Assembly: GCF_026130605.1 (NCBI RefSeq)
Contig: NZ_JANFAU010000003.1
Coordinates: 186,001 to 250,000 of the forward strand
Length of the DNA stretch: 64,000 nt
Direction of reading: 5' to 3'
Origin: Sphingomonas lycopersici
GTDB lineage: Bacteria; Pseudomonadota; Alphaproteobacteria; Sphingomonadales; Sphingomonadaceae
Positions 25,869 to 35,670 of the stretch are shown here, piece by piece; positions within the stretch are counted from its first letter, which is position 1; every line of letters begins with the position of its first letter. Made by a program: the position numbers and the translations under genes. The notes beneath the pieces are model-generated. The model saw only the letters and a list, made by a program, of their open reading frames with translations, ran no database searches and had not been told where the DNA came from.

Positions 25869-26078
25869 TTACTGCTTGTGGTCGCGCTTTTGCCGATCGC
25901 CGCCAGTCTGCGGATAACCCGAGCCGGTCGCGGAGTCGCTGTCGAAATCCTCGCCGGCGTTGCCGCCCCCCGCCCCCGATCCGGCGCCGCGCACCTCGCC
26001 GGTCTCCGGATCGACGCGGGCGCGCTTGCCGTTGTCCGGGGGCAGATCGGGACGCTGCCGTTTGGCTGGTTGGTTCAT
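25869..26078 (-). CDS. Small conserved disordered protein, sphingomonad type
   Basis: The 69-aa protein from ATG 26078 has an AGGAGAAG ribosome site. It is Lys/Arg-rich at the N-terminus (KRQRPDLPPDNGKRARVDP), with a Pro-Glu-Thr-Gly-Glu-Val motif and a Gly/Ser/Asp tail (GSGAGGGNAGEDFD). I recall similar small hypothetical proteins with the pattern DLPP(D/E)NGKRA and GSGAGGGN in sphingomonads; function unknown. It is divergent from a second small hydrophilic protein at 26206. A promoter of EcfG type with one mismatch lies just upstream, so a general stress role is plausible. Confidence 0.75.
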   Translation of the reverse strand: MNQPAKRQRPDLPPDNGKRARVDPETGEVRGAGSGAGGGNAGEDFDSDSATGSGYPQTGGDRQKRDHKQ

Positions 26079-26102
26079 GCCGCTTCTCCTGAATGCCCGA
26101 TC

Positions 26103-26128
26103 AACGTGCCGTTGCACGCGGCCGCTCC
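26103..26128 (-). promoter_or_regulatory. Possible EcfG (general stress sigma) promoter, one mismatch
   Basis: On the minus strand GGAGC (26128-26124), 17 bases, then CGTT (26106-26103). The alphaproteobacterial EcfG consensus is GGAAC-N16/17-CGTT, so the -35 has one mismatch. It sits 24 bp upstream of the start codon of the 69-aa protein. Confidence 0.4.
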
Positions 26129-26205
26129 CCGGAACTGATCCAGGTTAGGCAAAGCGCACGGAACGTCGGCGCGCCACGACATTTGGAAATGCCAGGAGCA
26201 GCGCG

Positions 26206-26367
26206 ATGAACAACCGCAGCAACGAACCTCGGCAATCCGGCCGCGACGTCGAGGGCCCGCCGGGCACCAAACGCAACCGCGACCAGACCAACGAGGGCGA
26301 GTCGAGCGAAGAACCGGCCGAAGGCGGCGAGGAAACCGCGCCGCGGCAACCCGGTTCTCCGGGTTAA
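26206..26367 (+). CDS. Very small hydrophilic protein of unknown function
   Basis: The 53-aa frame begins MNNRSNEPRQSGRDVEGPPG and ends PRQPGSPG. It is devoid of hydrophobic stretches and rich in Glu, Gly, Pro, Arg and Asn, so it is probably intrinsically disordered. An AGGAGC ribosome site lies eight bases before the ATG. It is divergent from the similarly disordered 69-aa protein; both could be stress-induced protective proteins, which is inference. A stem-loop at 26407-26434 follows it. Confidence 0.6.
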   Translation: MNNRSNEPRQSGRDVEGPPGTKRNRDQTNEGESSEEPAEGGEETAPRQPGSPG

Positions 26368-26406
26368 CCGCGCCCACCGCGAACCTCACTATCGGCGATA
26401 CAAGTA

Positions 26407-26434
26407 AGCCCCGTCGCTTTTCAGCGGCGGGGCT
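26407..26434. terminator. Stem-loop between two convergent genes
   Basis: AGCCCCGTCGC, a six-base loop TTTTCA, then GCGGCGGGGCT form an 11-bp stem with one G-U pair. No strong T-tract follows on either strand, so it is a weak or bidirectional terminator candidate between the 53-aa gene and the substrate-binding protein gene. Confidence 0.5.
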
Positions 26435-26551
26435 CCCTGAAGGTTTACTCAACACGCTCGGTGTGACCAAAGCCTTCGATACCGGATCGTCTTTCGATCG
26501 ATCGGCGTGGTTTCAACGCGCCGGATCGGGCGCGGTTCCGGCGAAAGCGCG

Positions 26552-27370
26552 TTATCGCCCCCGCCGGCGCAATTGCCGCGCGAGCGAGTCCGCAGCCAGC
26601 ACATAGGCAGGGCCGCCGCACACCGTCCAGGCTTCGGGCAGCTTCAACCGCGGGATCGTGCCGAGCAGCGGATGATGGAGCAATTCGATGCCCTGATCGG
26701 TCACCTGATCGGTCGCGGTTTCGACGATCAGATAGTCCGGCCGCGCCCGCGCCATTTCCTCCAGCCCGACGCGGGCCAGCGCCGGCTTGCCCAACCGTGC
26801 GGCAAGGTTCGTCAGCCCGACCCGATGCATCAGATCGTCGACCAACGTACCGGTGCCGGTGAGATAGCCGCGCCGCTGATAATAAGCCGCGGTGGCGCGG
26901 TGCCCGGCGTCGCGCGGGATTCGCGCCAGCGCGGCATCCATCCGCGCGATCAGCGCGGTGCCACGTTCGGGATGCCCGACCGCCGCAGCAACCATCCGCA
27001 CCTGCGCACGGATCTCGGCATAACTTTCGGCGGGCACGAGATCGAGCGTCGCGATCGAACGGCCGCGTAACTGCGCCATCGTCTCGCGGCGACGGCCGGG
27101 CGTGGCGATGACCAGATCGGGGCGCAGCGCCAGCACCTCCTCCGCCCCACCGCGGGTGATCGGCACCGACCGGGCCGCGGCAGCGACGGCGGACATTTGC
27201 GGATCGCGCGCGAAATTGGTCAATGCCGCGATCTGCCCGCGATCGGCGAGCGCGAGCAGATATTGGTCGGCGCACAGGTTGAGCGACACGATCCGGCGAG
27301 GTGCAGCGGGCGGAGGCGGGGCGGCGCCGAGCAGGATCGTCAGCAAAGGCAGAAGGAGCAAGCGGCGCAT
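26552..27370 (-). CDS. ABC transporter periplasmic binding protein, BtuF-like
   Basis: The 272-aa protein has a signal peptide (MRRLLLLPLLTILLGAAP), the family start IVSLNLCADQYLLALA, GGAEEVLALRPDLVIAT, a long connecting helix and VCGGPAYVLAADSLA near the end. This is the two-lobe fold of cobalamin/siderophore binding proteins. It is divergent (341-bp gap) from a FecCD permease and its ATPase, so the three make one importer, most like BtuFCD for cobalamin; a ferric siderophore is the alternative. I looked for a B12 riboswitch in the gap and did not find one. Confidence 0.86.
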   Translation of the reverse strand: MRRLLLLPLLTILLGAAPPPPAAPRRIVSLNLCADQYLLALADRGQIAALTNFARDPQMSAVAAAARSVPITRGGAEEVLALRPDLVIATPGRRRETMAQLRGRSIATLDLVPAESYAEIRAQVRMVAAAVGHPERGTALIARMDAALARIPRDAGHRATAAYYQRRGYLTGTGTLVDDLMHRVGLTNLAARLGKPALARVGLEEMARARPDYLIVETATDQVTDQGIELLHHPLLGTIPRLKLPEAWTVCGGPAYVLAADSLARQLRRRGR

Positions 27371-27450
27371 CGCATCCGCGCCTTTGCCCGATTGCCGGCG
27401 TCCAGGCGAGGGGTGATCTTAGGTCCGTTAACGCTCCACTCGGCTCCCCC

Positions 27451-27593
27451 GTGTCCTCGCGAAGGCGGGGACCTAATGCTGAGAACACAACGGATGAGTC
27501 CCGGAATCCTTTCCCGTCATGCCGGGTGAGAGATGCGGGAACCATCCGTCTGTATCTACCCACTAGTCTGGGCTCCCGCCTGCGCGGCAGCAC
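27451..27593. repeat. Split copy of the 6355-6409 palindrome with a nested palindrome inside
   Basis: The left arm (27451-27473, CTCGCGAAGGCGGGGACC core) and the right arm (27568-27593, CTGGGCTCCCGCC core) match the adjacent arms at 6355-6409 but are separated by about 95 bp. The intervening DNA carries its own inverted repeat (ACGGATG with CATCCGT, and an inner CCCG/CGGG stem). This accounts for most of the 341-bp gap between the binding protein and permease genes; I see no other feature there. Confidence 0.65.
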
Positions 27594-27711
27594 AAAGGAG
27601 GGTCTGCACGACGGAAAAACGAGTTCTCCTCCGTTCCGATCCGCGCTAGGCACCCGCCGGTCCGCGCGCCCGCGTCGGGCCTACCCCCTTGCCCGACGAG
27701 GCTGCCCGATC

Positions 27712-28698
27712 GTGACCCGCCGCTGGCTCTGGCCCGCCCTGATCCTCGCAATGCTGGTCGCGGGCGTGCTCGGCGTGGGCATCGGCAGCACCTCGATCGC
27801 GCCGGGCCACGCGCTTGCCGCGCTTGCCGGGCATGGCGATCCGATCGAGCGCGCGATCCTGATCGAGCTCAGGCTGCCACGCGCGATCCTCGGGCTTGCG
27901 GTCGGCGCGATGCTCGGGCTCGCCGGCGCCGCGCTGCAAGGCTATCTGCGCAATCCGCTCGCCGAACCTTCGGTGCTCGGTGCGTCGAACGGCGCGGCGC
28001 TCGGCGCAGTGGTCGCGCTCTATTTCGGGATCGCCGAGTGGAATGCGGTCGCGCTGCCGGTGCTCGCGATCGCCGGGGCGCTGGTGACGCTCGCGGCGCT
28101 GTTCGCGCTCGCCGGGCGATCGGAAAGCCCGCTGACCCTGATCCTCGCCGGGATCGCGGTGGCGACATTGACCGGCGCCGGGATCAGCCTCGCGCTCAAT
28201 CTGTCGCCCAACCCCTTCGCGGCGATGGAGATCATGACCTGGCTGCTCGGCAGCCTCGAGGATCGCTCGTTCCGCCACGTCCTGCTCGCGCTTCCCTGCA
28301 TCGCGATCGGCATCGTGCTGCTCGCCGGGCAAGGCCGCGCACTCGATGCGCTGACGCTCGGCGAAGACGGCGCGGCCGCGTTGGGGATCGATCTCCGCGC
28401 GACGCGGATGCGGCTGATGCTCGGAGTGGCGATCGGGGTCGGCGGGGCGGTCGCGGTTTCGGGGGCGATCGGGTTCGTCGGGTTGATCGTTCCGCATCTC
28501 GTCCGCCCGCTCACCGATCGCAGCCCGTCGGCGGTGCTGTGGCCGAGCGCGCTCGCCGGGGCGGCGTTGCTCGCGCTGGCCGATGTCGCGGTGCGGGTGA
28601 TCCCCGCGACCAACGAATTGAAGCTCGGCGTGGTCACCGCCTTTCTCGGCGTGCCGGTCTTCCTCGTCCATCTGATGCGGGAGCGGCGACTGTGGTGA
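27712..28698 (+). CDS. ABC transporter permease, FecCD/BtuC family
   Basis: This 328-aa protein starts at GTG 27712. It has about ten membrane segments and the FecCD signature LRLPRAILGLAVGAMLGLAG, ALQGYLRNPLAEPSVLGASN near the N-terminus, plus GAIGFVGLIVPHLVRPL toward the end. It forms the inner-membrane channel for the substrate delivered by the BtuF-like protein encoded divergently. The stop overlaps the ATPase start (GTGA). Confidence 0.93.
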   Translation: MTRRWLWPALILAMLVAGVLGVGIGSTSIAPGHALAALAGHGDPIERAILIELRLPRAILGLAVGAMLGLAGAALQGYLRNPLAEPSVLGASNGAALGAVVALYFGIAEWNAVALPVLAIAGALVTLAALFALAGRSESPLTLILAGIAVATLTGAGISLALNLSPNPFAAMEIMTWLLGSLEDRSFRHVLLALPCIAIGIVLLAGQGRALDALTLGEDGAAALGIDLRATRMRLMLGVAIGVGGAVAVSGAIGFVGLIVPHLVRPLTDRSPSAVLWPSALAGAALLALADVAVRVIPATNELKLGVVTAFLGVPVFLVHLMRERRLW

Positions 28699-29462
28699 GC
28701 ATCGCCGCGGATCGGGTTAGCGTCTCCCTCGGCGGGCGGCATGTGGTGCGCGAGGTATCGGCCGCGCTGACGCCGGGCCGCCTGGTCGGCGTGCTCGGCC
28801 CCAATGGCGCGGGCAAATCGACGCTGGTCCGCGCATTGCTCGGGCTGGTCCCGCATCACGGCAATGTGACGATCGACGGCATCGCGCGCACCGCGATGTC
28901 GCGCGCCGCGATCGCGCAGGCGGTCGCCTATCTGCCGCAGGGGCAGGTGCTGCACTGGCCGCTGACGGTCGCGCGGCTGGTCGCGCTCGGGCGGCTGCCG
29001 CACCTCGCGCCCTTTTCGCGGCTCGCCGATTCGGATCACGCCGCGATCGATCATGCGATGGCGCGCGCCGGGGTCACGTCGCTCGCCGACCGGCTCGCGA
29101 CCGAATTGTCGGGCGGCGAGCGCGCGCGCGTATTGCTCGCGCGGGCGCTCGCGGTTGAGGCGCCCGCGCTGATCGTCGACGAGCCGCTCGCCAGCCTCGA
29201 TCCGGCGCATCAGATCGAGGGGATGGAATTGCTCCGCGCCGAAGCCGACGCCGGCCGGCTGGTCGTCGCGGTGCTCCACGACCTGACGCTCGCCGCGCGT
29301 TTCTGCGATCGCGTGCTGGTGATGGCGGAGGGCGCGCTGGTCGCGGACGGCGCGCCGCGCCATGTGCTGACCGCCGAGTTGCTGGCGCGCGTTTATGGCA
29401 TTACCGCCTATTTCGGGGAGGGCGCCACCCCGATGCTCGTGCCGCTCGACCGGCTGCGTTGA
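28695..29462 (+). CDS. ABC transporter ATP-binding protein (BtuD/FhuC type)
   Basis: The 255-aa protein from GTG 28695 has Walker A GPNGAGKST (residues 35-43), a Q-loop (YLPQGQ), the signature LSGGERARV, Walker B LIVDEPLASLD and the switch His (VAVLHDLTLAARF). The sequence fits ATPases of the iron-siderophore/cobalamin class. It overlaps the permease gene by four bases and completes the importer with the BtuF-like protein. Confidence 0.95.
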   Translation: MSIAADRVSVSLGGRHVVREVSAALTPGRLVGVLGPNGAGKSTLVRALLGLVPHHGNVTIDGIARTAMSRAAIAQAVAYLPQGQVLHWPLTVARLVALGRLPHLAPFSRLADSDHAAIDHAMARAGVTSLADRLATELSGGERARVLLARALAVEAPALIVDEPLASLDPAHQIEGMELLRAEADAGRLVVAVLHDLTLAARFCDRVLVMAEGALVADGAPRHVLTAELLARVYGITAYFGEGATPMLVPLDRLR

Positions 29463-29540
29463 CGATCCATTTGACCTTCTGACCGAAAAAGCGCCTATTC
29501 GTCGCCGTCCCAAGGGGCTGGCGGCAAAGCGAGGGGTGCG

Positions 29541-29990
29541 ATGGATCTTAAGATCAACGGCGCGGATCACCAGGTCGACGTCCCCGACAATATGCCGCTA
29601 TTATGGGTCGTGCGCGACGTGATCGGGCTGACCGGCACCAAATTCGGCTGCGGCATCGCGCAATGCGGGGCATGCACCGTCCATCTCGACGGCGTCGCGG
29701 TGCGCTCGTGTCAGTTGCCGGTCGGCGCGGTCGGGGGACGCGCGATCACCACGATCGAGGGCGTCGGCGCGACTCCGGCGGGCGCGAAGATCCAGAAGGC
29801 GTGGCTCGATCTCGAAGTGATCCAGTGCGGCTATTGCCAGCCGGGGCAGGTGATGTCGGCCGCGGCATTGCTCGCCGCCAATCCGCAGCCCGACGACGAG
29901 GCGATCGACGCGGCGATGGCGGGCAATCTCTGCCGCTGCGGCACCTATGTGCGCATCCGCGAGGGGATCAAGCATGCCGCTCGCGCCTGA
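29541..29990 (+). CDS. iorA: Molybdenum hydroxylase small subunit, [2Fe-2S] protein (IorA-like)
   Basis: The 149-aa protein has the plant-type ferredoxin cluster (Cys37, Cys42, Cys45, Cys57 in [17 protein letters not shown] and SCQLP) and the helical second cluster (Cys96, Cys99, Cys131, Cys133 in QCGYCQPGQ and LCRCGTY). It relays electrons from the molybdopterin subunit IorB, with which it overlaps by 17 bp. This resembles isoquinoline 1-oxidoreductase and related membrane-linked aldehyde or N-heterocycle dehydrogenases. The true substrate is unknown. Confidence 0.93.
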   Translation: MDLKINGADHQVDVPDNMPLLWVVRDVIGLTGTKFGCGIAQCGACTVHLDGVAVRSCQLPVGAVGGRAITTIEGVGATPAGAKIQKAWLDLEVIQCGYCQPGQVMSAAALLAANPQPDDEAIDAAMAGNLCRCGTYVRIREGIKHAARA

Positions 29991-32139
29991 TCTCTCGCGC
30001 CGCGCCATCCTGCAGGGCGGCGGCGCGCTCGTCGCCGGGCTGCTGGTCGCGATCGAACTGCCCTGGGCCGCCGCGCGCGCCGACGAGCCGGAGCCAACCG
30101 GCAAGCGTTTCAACGCCTTCATCCATGTCGCCCCCGACAACACGGTGACCTTCACGCTCCCCGCGGTGGAAATGGGTCAGGGCGCCTTCACTTCGCAAAC
30201 CCAATGCCTTGCCGAGGAATTGGACGTCGCCCTCGACAAGGTGATGACCGTCCCCGCGCCGCCCGATCAGGCCAATTACGGCAGCCCGGCGCTGATCGTC
30301 CAGGCGACCGGGGGGTCGACCACGACGATGGCGTGGAGCGGCCCGTTGCGGAAGGCCGGCGCCACCGCGCGCGCGATGCTCGTTGCCGCCGCTGCGGCAC
30401 GGTGGCAGGTCGATCCCGCCAGCCTGACGACGGAAAACGGCGTGATCACCCACGCGCCGAGCGGCCGGACGATCGCTTATGGCGCGGTCGCCGACGCTGC
30501 CTCGCGGCTCACCCCGCCCAAGGACGTCCCGCTCAAGGACCCTGCGCATTTCCGCCTGATCGGCAAGCCGGTGCATCGCATCGACACGCCCGACAAGGTG
30601 ACCGGCAAGACCGTCTACGGCATCGACGTGATGCTGCCGGGGATGAAGTTCGCGACGCTGATGGCCTCGCCGGTGCTCGGCGGCAAGGTAGGATCGGTCG
30701 ATCAGGCGCAGGCGATGACCGTCCCCGGGGTCAGGCAGGTGGTGGTGCTCGACGATCTCGTCGCGGTGGTCGCCGACAATACCTGGGCCGCGATGCAGGG
30801 GCTCAACGCGCTCGCGATCGAATGGGCGCCGGGCAGCAATGCCGGGCTCGATCAGGCGCAGCTCTGGGCCGGGCTCGAAAAGGCCGCACAAGGCCCCGGC
30901 GTCACCGCCAAGAAGGAAGGCGACGCGCCGGCGAAGCTCAAGGACGGCACGTTGTTCGAGCAGAGCTACGAGCTGCCCTATCTCGCGCATGCCCCGATGG
31001 AGATGACCAATTGCGTTGTCCACGTTCATGACGGCGGCTGCGAAGTCTGGACCGGCACCCAGGTCCCCGGCTTCGCGCAGGCCGGCGCGGCCAAGGCGCT
31101 CGGCATCCCGCCCGAGAAGGTGACGATCCATAACCACATGATCGGCGGCGGCTTCGGGCGACGGCTCGAGGTCGACGGGGTGGTCAAGGCGACGCGCATC
31201 GCCGCGCATGTCGACGGGCCGCTGAAGGTGATCTGGTCGCGCGAGGAGGATATCCGCCAGCAACTCTATCGCCCGCTCTATAACGAGCATCTCAAGGCGC
31301 GGGTGGAGAACGGCCGGATCACCGCCTTGCATCATCGCGTCACCGGCGGATCGGTGATGGCGCGCTGGCTGCCCGTGGCGTTCACCAACGGGGTCGACAG
31401 CGATGCGGTCGAGGGCGCGGTGGACGTGCCCTATGCGATCGGCAACCGGCTGGTCGAATATATCCGTCACGAAAGCGCGGTGCCGGTCGCCTTCTGGCGC
31501 GGTGTCGGGCCGAACGGCAGCATCTTCTCGGTCGAGTGTTTCATCGATCTGATCGCGCGCAAGACGGGGAGCGATCCGCTCGACTTCCGCCGCGCGCATC
31601 TTGAGAAGAACCCTCGCGCGCTGGGTGTCCTCAACCTCGTGGCGGAGAAGGCTGGCTGGGGAACCCCGGCCCCGCCTTCGCCCCACGGCGCGCGGCGCGG
31701 GCGCGGGATCGCACTGATGAACGCCTTCGGCAGCTTCCTCGCGGCGATCGCCGATGTGGCGGTCAACGATACCGGCGACGTCCGCGTCACCCGGCTGGTG
31801 ATCGCCGCCGATGTCGGGCAGGTCGTCAACCCCGATACGCTCGAGGCGCAGATCCAGGGCGGCGCGACCTTCGGGCTATCGACGGTGCTGTTCGACAAGA
31901 TCACCTTCGCCGGCGGCAAGGTCGAACAGGGCAATTTCAACGACTACCGCATCCTGCGCATCGACGAGATGCCGGTGATCGAGGCGCATGTCGTGCCGAG
32001 CAAGGAAAATATGGGCGGGATCGGCGAGCCGGGCACGGTGGTCACGCAGCCGGCCGTCGCCAATGCCGTCTATGCCGCGACCGGGGTGCAGCTGACGCGC
32101 ATGCCGATCGATCGCGCGCTGATCGCGAAGGGAGCCTGA
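29974..32139 (+). CDS. iorB: Molybdenum hydroxylase large subunit (IorB-like, periplasmic)
   Basis: The 721-aa protein from ATG 29974 (GAGGGG upstream) opens with a twin-arginine signal ([17 protein letters not shown]). The molybdopterin domains show [31 protein letters not shown] and the active-site glutamate region [10 protein letters not shown] near the end. Subunits of this type hydroxylate N-heterocycles or oxidise aldehydes in the periplasm. Small [2Fe-2S] and triheme cytochrome c genes on both sides make a three-subunit enzyme that sends electrons to the respiratory chain rather than to NAD. The name iorB follows the family, not a proven substrate. Confidence 0.92.
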   Translation: MPLAPDLSRRAILQGGGALVAGLLVAIELPWAAARADEPEPTGKRFNAFIHVAPDNTVTFTLPAVEMGQGAFTSQTQCLAEELDVALDKVMTVPAPPDQANYGSPALIVQATGGSTTTMAWSGPLRKAGATARAMLVAAAAARWQVDPASLTTENGVITHAPSGRTIAYGAVADAASRLTPPKDVPLKDPAHFRLIGKPVHRIDTPDKVTGKTVYGIDVMLPGMKFATLMASPVLGGKVGSVDQAQAMTVPGVRQVVVLDDLVAVVADNTWAAMQGLNALAIEWAPGSNAGLDQAQLWAGLEKAAQGPGVTAKKEGDAPAKLKDGTLFEQSYELPYLAHAPMEMTNCVVHVHDGGCEVWTGTQVPGFAQAGAAKALGIPPEKVTIHNHMIGGGFGRRLEVDGVVKATRIAAHVDGPLKVIWSREEDIRQQLYRPLYNEHLKARVENGRITALHHRVTGGSVMARWLPVAFTNGVDSDAVEGAVDVPYAIGNRLVEYIRHESAVPVAFWRGVGPNGSIFSVECFIDLIARKTGSDPLDFRRAHLEKNPRALGVLNLVAEKAGWGTPAPPSPHGARRGRGIALMNAFGSFLAAIADVAVNDTGDVRVTRLVIAADVGQVVNPDTLEAQIQGGATFGLSTVLFDKITFAGGKVEQGNFNDYRILRIDEMPVIEAHVVPSKENMGGIGEPGTVVTQPAVANAVYAATGVQLTRMPIDRALIAKGA

Positions 32140-32141
32140 GC

Positions 32142-33467
32142 ATGCGGCGGATCCTCACGCTCATCGCCGGCGCGATCATCGTCGTGCTCGGCGCGATCTT
32201 CGGCCGCATGATCCTCCAGCCCGGGCCTTATGGCTTTGCCGGCGGCAATCGGGTCGATCTCGCCAGCTACAAGGGCGCCTCGCCCACCGGCGTCCCGGCC
32301 GAGCTTGCCGCCGCCGATCCGCGTACCCGCGGCGAATATGTCACCCGCATGGCCGATTGCGAGGCGTGCCACACTGCCAAGGGCGGCACGCCCTTTGCTG
32401 GCGGTCGCCCGTTCGTCCTGCCGTTCGGGACGATCTACACCCCGAACATCACCCCCGATCCCGAAACCGGGATCGGCAAATGGACCGACGCGCAATTTCT
32501 CACCGCGGTCCACAAGGGCATCGCGCCGGACGGATCGCGGCTCTATCCCGCTTTCCCCTACGCCTCCTACACCCGGCTAACCGATGCCGATGTGCTGGCG
32601 ATCAAGAGCTATCTGTTCTCGCTCAAGCCGGTGCGTCAGGCGAACAAGCCCAACACCTTCGGCTTCCCGTTCAACCAGCGCTGGCTGATGGGAATCTGGT
32701 CCGCCTTCTTCAACGACGACAAACGCTTCCAGCCGGTCCAGGAGCAGAGCCCGGCGTGGAACCGCGGCGCCTATCTCGTCGAGGCCGCGGGTCATTGCGG
32801 CGAATGCCACACCCCCCGCAATCTCCTGCAGGCGCTCGACCAGCGCCAGAAATTCGCCGGCGGACAGGCCGAGGGCTGGAACGCCTATAATATCACCAGC
32901 GACCGGATCAGCGGCATCGGCGCGTGGAGCAACGACGAGCTCGCCGCTTATCTTACCACCGGTCACGCGAAGGGCCGCGGGGTCGCCTCCGGGCCGATGC
33001 ACGAGGCGGTCGCGCTCAGTATCTCCAAGCTGACCAAATCGGATATAGCCGCGATGGTCACCTATCTCAGGACCGTCCCCGCGATCCGCAGCGATCGCCT
33101 GCCCCAGCCCGCCGGCCCCGCGCCCGCCTCGCCCAAGCTCGCGTCGATCGACAATCCGGTCGGCAAGCGCATGTTCGAGGGCAATTGCGTCGCCTGCCAC
33201 GCCTGGACCGGCGCGGGGGCGATCATCGAGGAAGCGCGGCTTACCGGCGTCCGATCGGTCAACGATCCCACCGCCACCAATGTCGCGCAGATGATCCTCA
33301 ACGGCGCGGGCAGGCCCGGCACCGGGCGGCCTTATATGCCGAGCTTCGCCGATGCCTATTCGGACAGCGAGGTCGCCGCGGTCGCCAATTATGTCACCGC
33401 GCGGTTCGGCGCCGCGGGATCGAGCATCACGGCGAAGGAGGTCGCCGCGCTGCGCCGCCAGAACTGA
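32142..33467 (+). CDS. Triheme cytochrome c, electron-accepting subunit of the molybdenum hydroxylase
   Basis: This is a 441-aa protein with an N-terminal membrane anchor or signal (MRRILTLIAGAIIVVLGAIFG) and three c-type heme sites: CEACH (73-77), CGECH (219-223) and CVACH (349-353). The layout is that of the cytochrome subunit of membrane-bound alcohol, aldehyde and gluconate dehydrogenases, here two bases behind iorB. It would accept electrons from IorA and pass them to quinone or an oxidase at the periplasmic face of the inner membrane. Confidence 0.93.
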   Translation: MRRILTLIAGAIIVVLGAIFGRMILQPGPYGFAGGNRVDLASYKGASPTGVPAELAAADPRTRGEYVTRMADCEACHTAKGGTPFAGGRPFVLPFGTIYTPNITPDPETGIGKWTDAQFLTAVHKGIAPDGSRLYPAFPYASYTRLTDADVLAIKSYLFSLKPVRQANKPNTFGFPFNQRWLMGIWSAFFNDDKRFQPVQEQSPAWNRGAYLVEAAGHCGECHTPRNLLQALDQRQKFAGGQAEGWNAYNITSDRISGIGAWSNDELAAYLTTGHAKGRGVASGPMHEAVALSISKLTKSDIAAMVTYLRTVPAIRSDRLPQPAGPAPASPKLASIDNPVGKRMFEGNCVACHAWTGAGAIIEEARLTGVRSVNDPTATNVAQMILNGAGRPGTGRPYMPSFADAYSDSEVAAVANYVTARFGAAGSSITAKEVAALRRQN

Positions 33468-33508
33468 GGCGCTATCGCGCGGCCGGCGTGCAGGCTACAG
33501 CGCGGCCG

Positions 33509-35125
33509 ATGCTTCGCCTGACCGAATTGACGCTGCCGCTGCACCACGCCGACGAAGCCCTGCCGGCTGCGATCTGCAAAAGGCTGCGGATCACCCCGCG
33601 CGAGTTGATCCGCTATGTCGTCGCGCGTCGGGCGAACGATGCGCGGGACAAGACCCGGATCCAGCTCGTCTATTCGGTCGACGTCAATGTGAAGAACGAG
33701 GCCGCGGTACTCGCGCGCTTCCGCAAGGACCGCAACGTACAGCCGACGCCGGACACCAGCTACAAATTCGTCACGCAAGCGCCCCCCGCGGGCGCGAAGC
33801 GGCCGGTGGTGATCGGCGCGGGGCCGTGCGGGCTGTTCGCCGGGCTGATCCTTGCGCAAATGGGGTTCCGCCCGATCATCCTCGATCGCGGCAAGGTCGT
33901 CCGCGAGCGGACCAAGGACACCTGGGGGCTGTGGCGGCGCAGCGTGCTCAACCCCGAATCCAACGTCCAGTTCGGCGAGGGCGGCGCCGGCACCTTTTCG
34001 GACGGCAAGCTCTACAGCCGGATCAAGGATCCGCGGCACCTCGACCGCAAGGTGCTGAGCGAATTCGTCAAGGCCGGCGCGCCGCCCGAGATCCTCACCG
34101 AGGCGCATCCACATATCGGCACCTTCCGGCTGGTCACGATGGTCGAGAGTCTGCGCGAGACGATCGAGGGGCTCGGCGGCGAATATCGCTTCCAGACGCG
34201 TGTCGACGGCCTCGATATCGAGACCGGCGCGAACGGTGAGCGCCATATCCGCGGGCTGCACCTTCACACCGGCGACTATCTCGAGGCCGATCGCGTGGTG
34301 ATGGCGATCGGGCATAGCGCGCGCGATACCTTTGCGATGCTCCAGGCGGCGGGGGTGCATGTCGAGGCCAAGCCGTTCTCGATCGGGGTCAGGATCGAGC
34401 ATCCGCAATCGTGGATCGACCGGTCGCGCTTCGGCGCCGACGCGGGCCATCCGATCCTAGGCGCGGCCGAATATCATATCTCGCATCACTGCGGGAACGG
34501 CCGCACGGTCTACAGCTTCTGCATGTGCCCCGGCGGCACCGTGGTCGCCGCGACATCCGAAGTGGGGCGCGTCGCGACCAACGGGATGAGCCAATATTCG
34601 CGCAACGAGCGCAACGCCAATTCGGGGTTCGTCGTCGCGATCGACCCGGCGCGCGACTATCCCGGCGACCCGCTCGCCGGGATCGCCTTCCAGCGGCATT
34701 GGGAGTCGCTGGCCTTCGTCGCCGGCGGCTCCAACTATCGCGCACCAGCGCAGCGCGTCGGCGATTTCCTCGCCGGCCGCCCGTCGGAATCGCTGGGCAG
34801 CGTGATCCCCTCCTATCGCCCCGGCGTCACCCCGACCGACCTTTCGCAATGCCTCCCCGCCTTCGCGGTCGAGGCGATGCGCGAGGCGATCCCGGTGTTC
34901 GGGCGCCAGATCGCGGGCTACGACCACCCCGATGTGGTGATGACCGGGGTCGAGACGCGCACCTCGTCGCCGGTGCGCTTCACCCGTGGCGACGATTTCC
35001 AGAGCCTCAACACCCGCGGGCTGTTCCCCGCCGGCGAGGGCGCGGGCTATGCGGGGGGCATCCTCTCGGCGTCGGTCGATGGCATCAAGGTCGCCGAGGC
35101 GGTCGCGCGGAGCATCGCCGCGTGA
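33509..35125 (+). CDS. Uncharacterised FAD-dependent dehydrogenase (COG2509 type)
   Basis: The 538-aa protein has an N-terminal domain of about 95 residues ([21 protein letters not shown], then [12 protein letters not shown]), then the flavin motif [17 protein letters not shown] (100-116), [20 protein letters not shown] and the C-terminal [22 protein letters not shown]. This matches the widespread COG2509 family, whose reaction is not established. No clear ribosome site is seen before ATG 33509. The stop overlaps the pseudouridine synthase start (GTGA), so these two are co-translated, as might be the next RNase H-like gene. Confidence 0.88.
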   Translation: MLRLTELTLPLHHADEALPAAICKRLRITPRELIRYVVARRANDARDKTRIQLVYSVDVNVKNEAAVLARFRKDRNVQPTPDTSYKFVTQAPPAGAKRPVVIGAGPCGLFAGLILAQMGFRPIILDRGKVVRERTKDTWGLWRRSVLNPESNVQFGEGGAGTFSDGKLYSRIKDPRHLDRKVLSEFVKAGAPPEILTEAHPHIGTFRLVTMVESLRETIEGLGGEYRFQTRVDGLDIETGANGERHIRGLHLHTGDYLEADRVVMAIGHSARDTFAMLQAAGVHVEAKPFSIGVRIEHPQSWIDRSRFGADAGHPILGAAEYHISHHCGNGRTVYSFCMCPGGTVVAATSEVGRVATNGMSQYSRNERNANSGFVVAIDPARDYPGDPLAGIAFQRHWESLAFVAGGSNYRAPAQRVGDFLAGRPSESLGSVIPSYRPGVTPTDLSQCLPAFAVEAMREAIPVFGRQIAGYDHPDVVMTGVETRTSSPVRFTRGDDFQSLNTRGLFPAGEGAGYAGGILSASVDGIKVAEAVARSIAA

Positions 35126-35670
35126 CGCTGATCCTGTTCAACAAGCCCTATGATGTCCTGAGCCAGTTCACCGACCGCGGCACTGAAGGATCGGCGCGGC
35201 GCACCTTGTCCGACTTCATCGATGTGCCGGGCGTGTACCCGGCGGGGCGGCTCGATCTCGACAGCGAGGGGCTGCTCTTGCTGACCGACGACGGCCGGCT
35301 GCAGGCGCGGATCGCCGATCCGGCGTTCAAATTGCCCAAGACCTATCTGGTCCAGGTCGAGGGCGAGATCAGCGAGACCGCGCTCACCGCGCTGCGCCGC
35401 GGCGTCCGGCTCAAGGACGGGCCGACCCGCCCGGCGGAGGCGGAGGCGATCGCGGACCCGCAATTGTGGCCGCGCGACCCGCCGATCCGCGTGCGCAAGA
35501 GCATCCCCGATCGCTGGATCAGCCTGACGATCCGCGAAGGCCGCAACCGTCAGGTGCGCCGCATGACCGCCGCGGTAGGCTTCCCGACCTTGCGGCTGGT
35601 GCGCTGGCGCGTCGGCGACTGGACGCTCGACGGTCTGTCGCCCGGGGAGTGGCAATGCCACCCCGCGTAA
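35122..35670 (+). CDS. rRNA pseudouridine synthase, RsuA/RluE family
   Basis: This 182-aa protein starts at GTG 35122. It contains the catalytic-Asp motif [32 protein letters not shown] and the closing [24 protein letters not shown] split across the last 60 residues. There is no N-terminal S4 domain, which fits RluE-type enzymes that make a single pseudouridine in 23S rRNA. It overlaps the dehydrogenase upstream by four bases and the RNase H-like gene downstream by 16 bases. Confidence 0.9.
   Translation: MTLILFNKPYDVLSQFTDRGTEGSARRTLSDFIDVPGVYPAGRLDLDSEGLLLLTDDGRLQARIADPAFKLPKTYLVQVEGEISETALTALRRGVRLKDGPTRPAEAEAIADPQLWPRDPPIRVRKSIPDRWISLTIREGRNRQVRRMTAAVGFPTLRLVRWRVGDWTLDGLSPGEWQCHPA

Noticed and set aside
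26129..26181. EcfG promoter for the 53-aa gene based on two GGAAC sequences
   Set aside because: Neither GGAAC (26131 region or 26160-26164) is followed at 16-17 bases by CGTT.
27371..27711. A cobalamin riboswitch before the BtuC-like permease
   Set aside because: The gap is occupied by nested palindromic repeats. I could not find the conserved B12-box pattern or flanking helices. A covariance-model search would decide.
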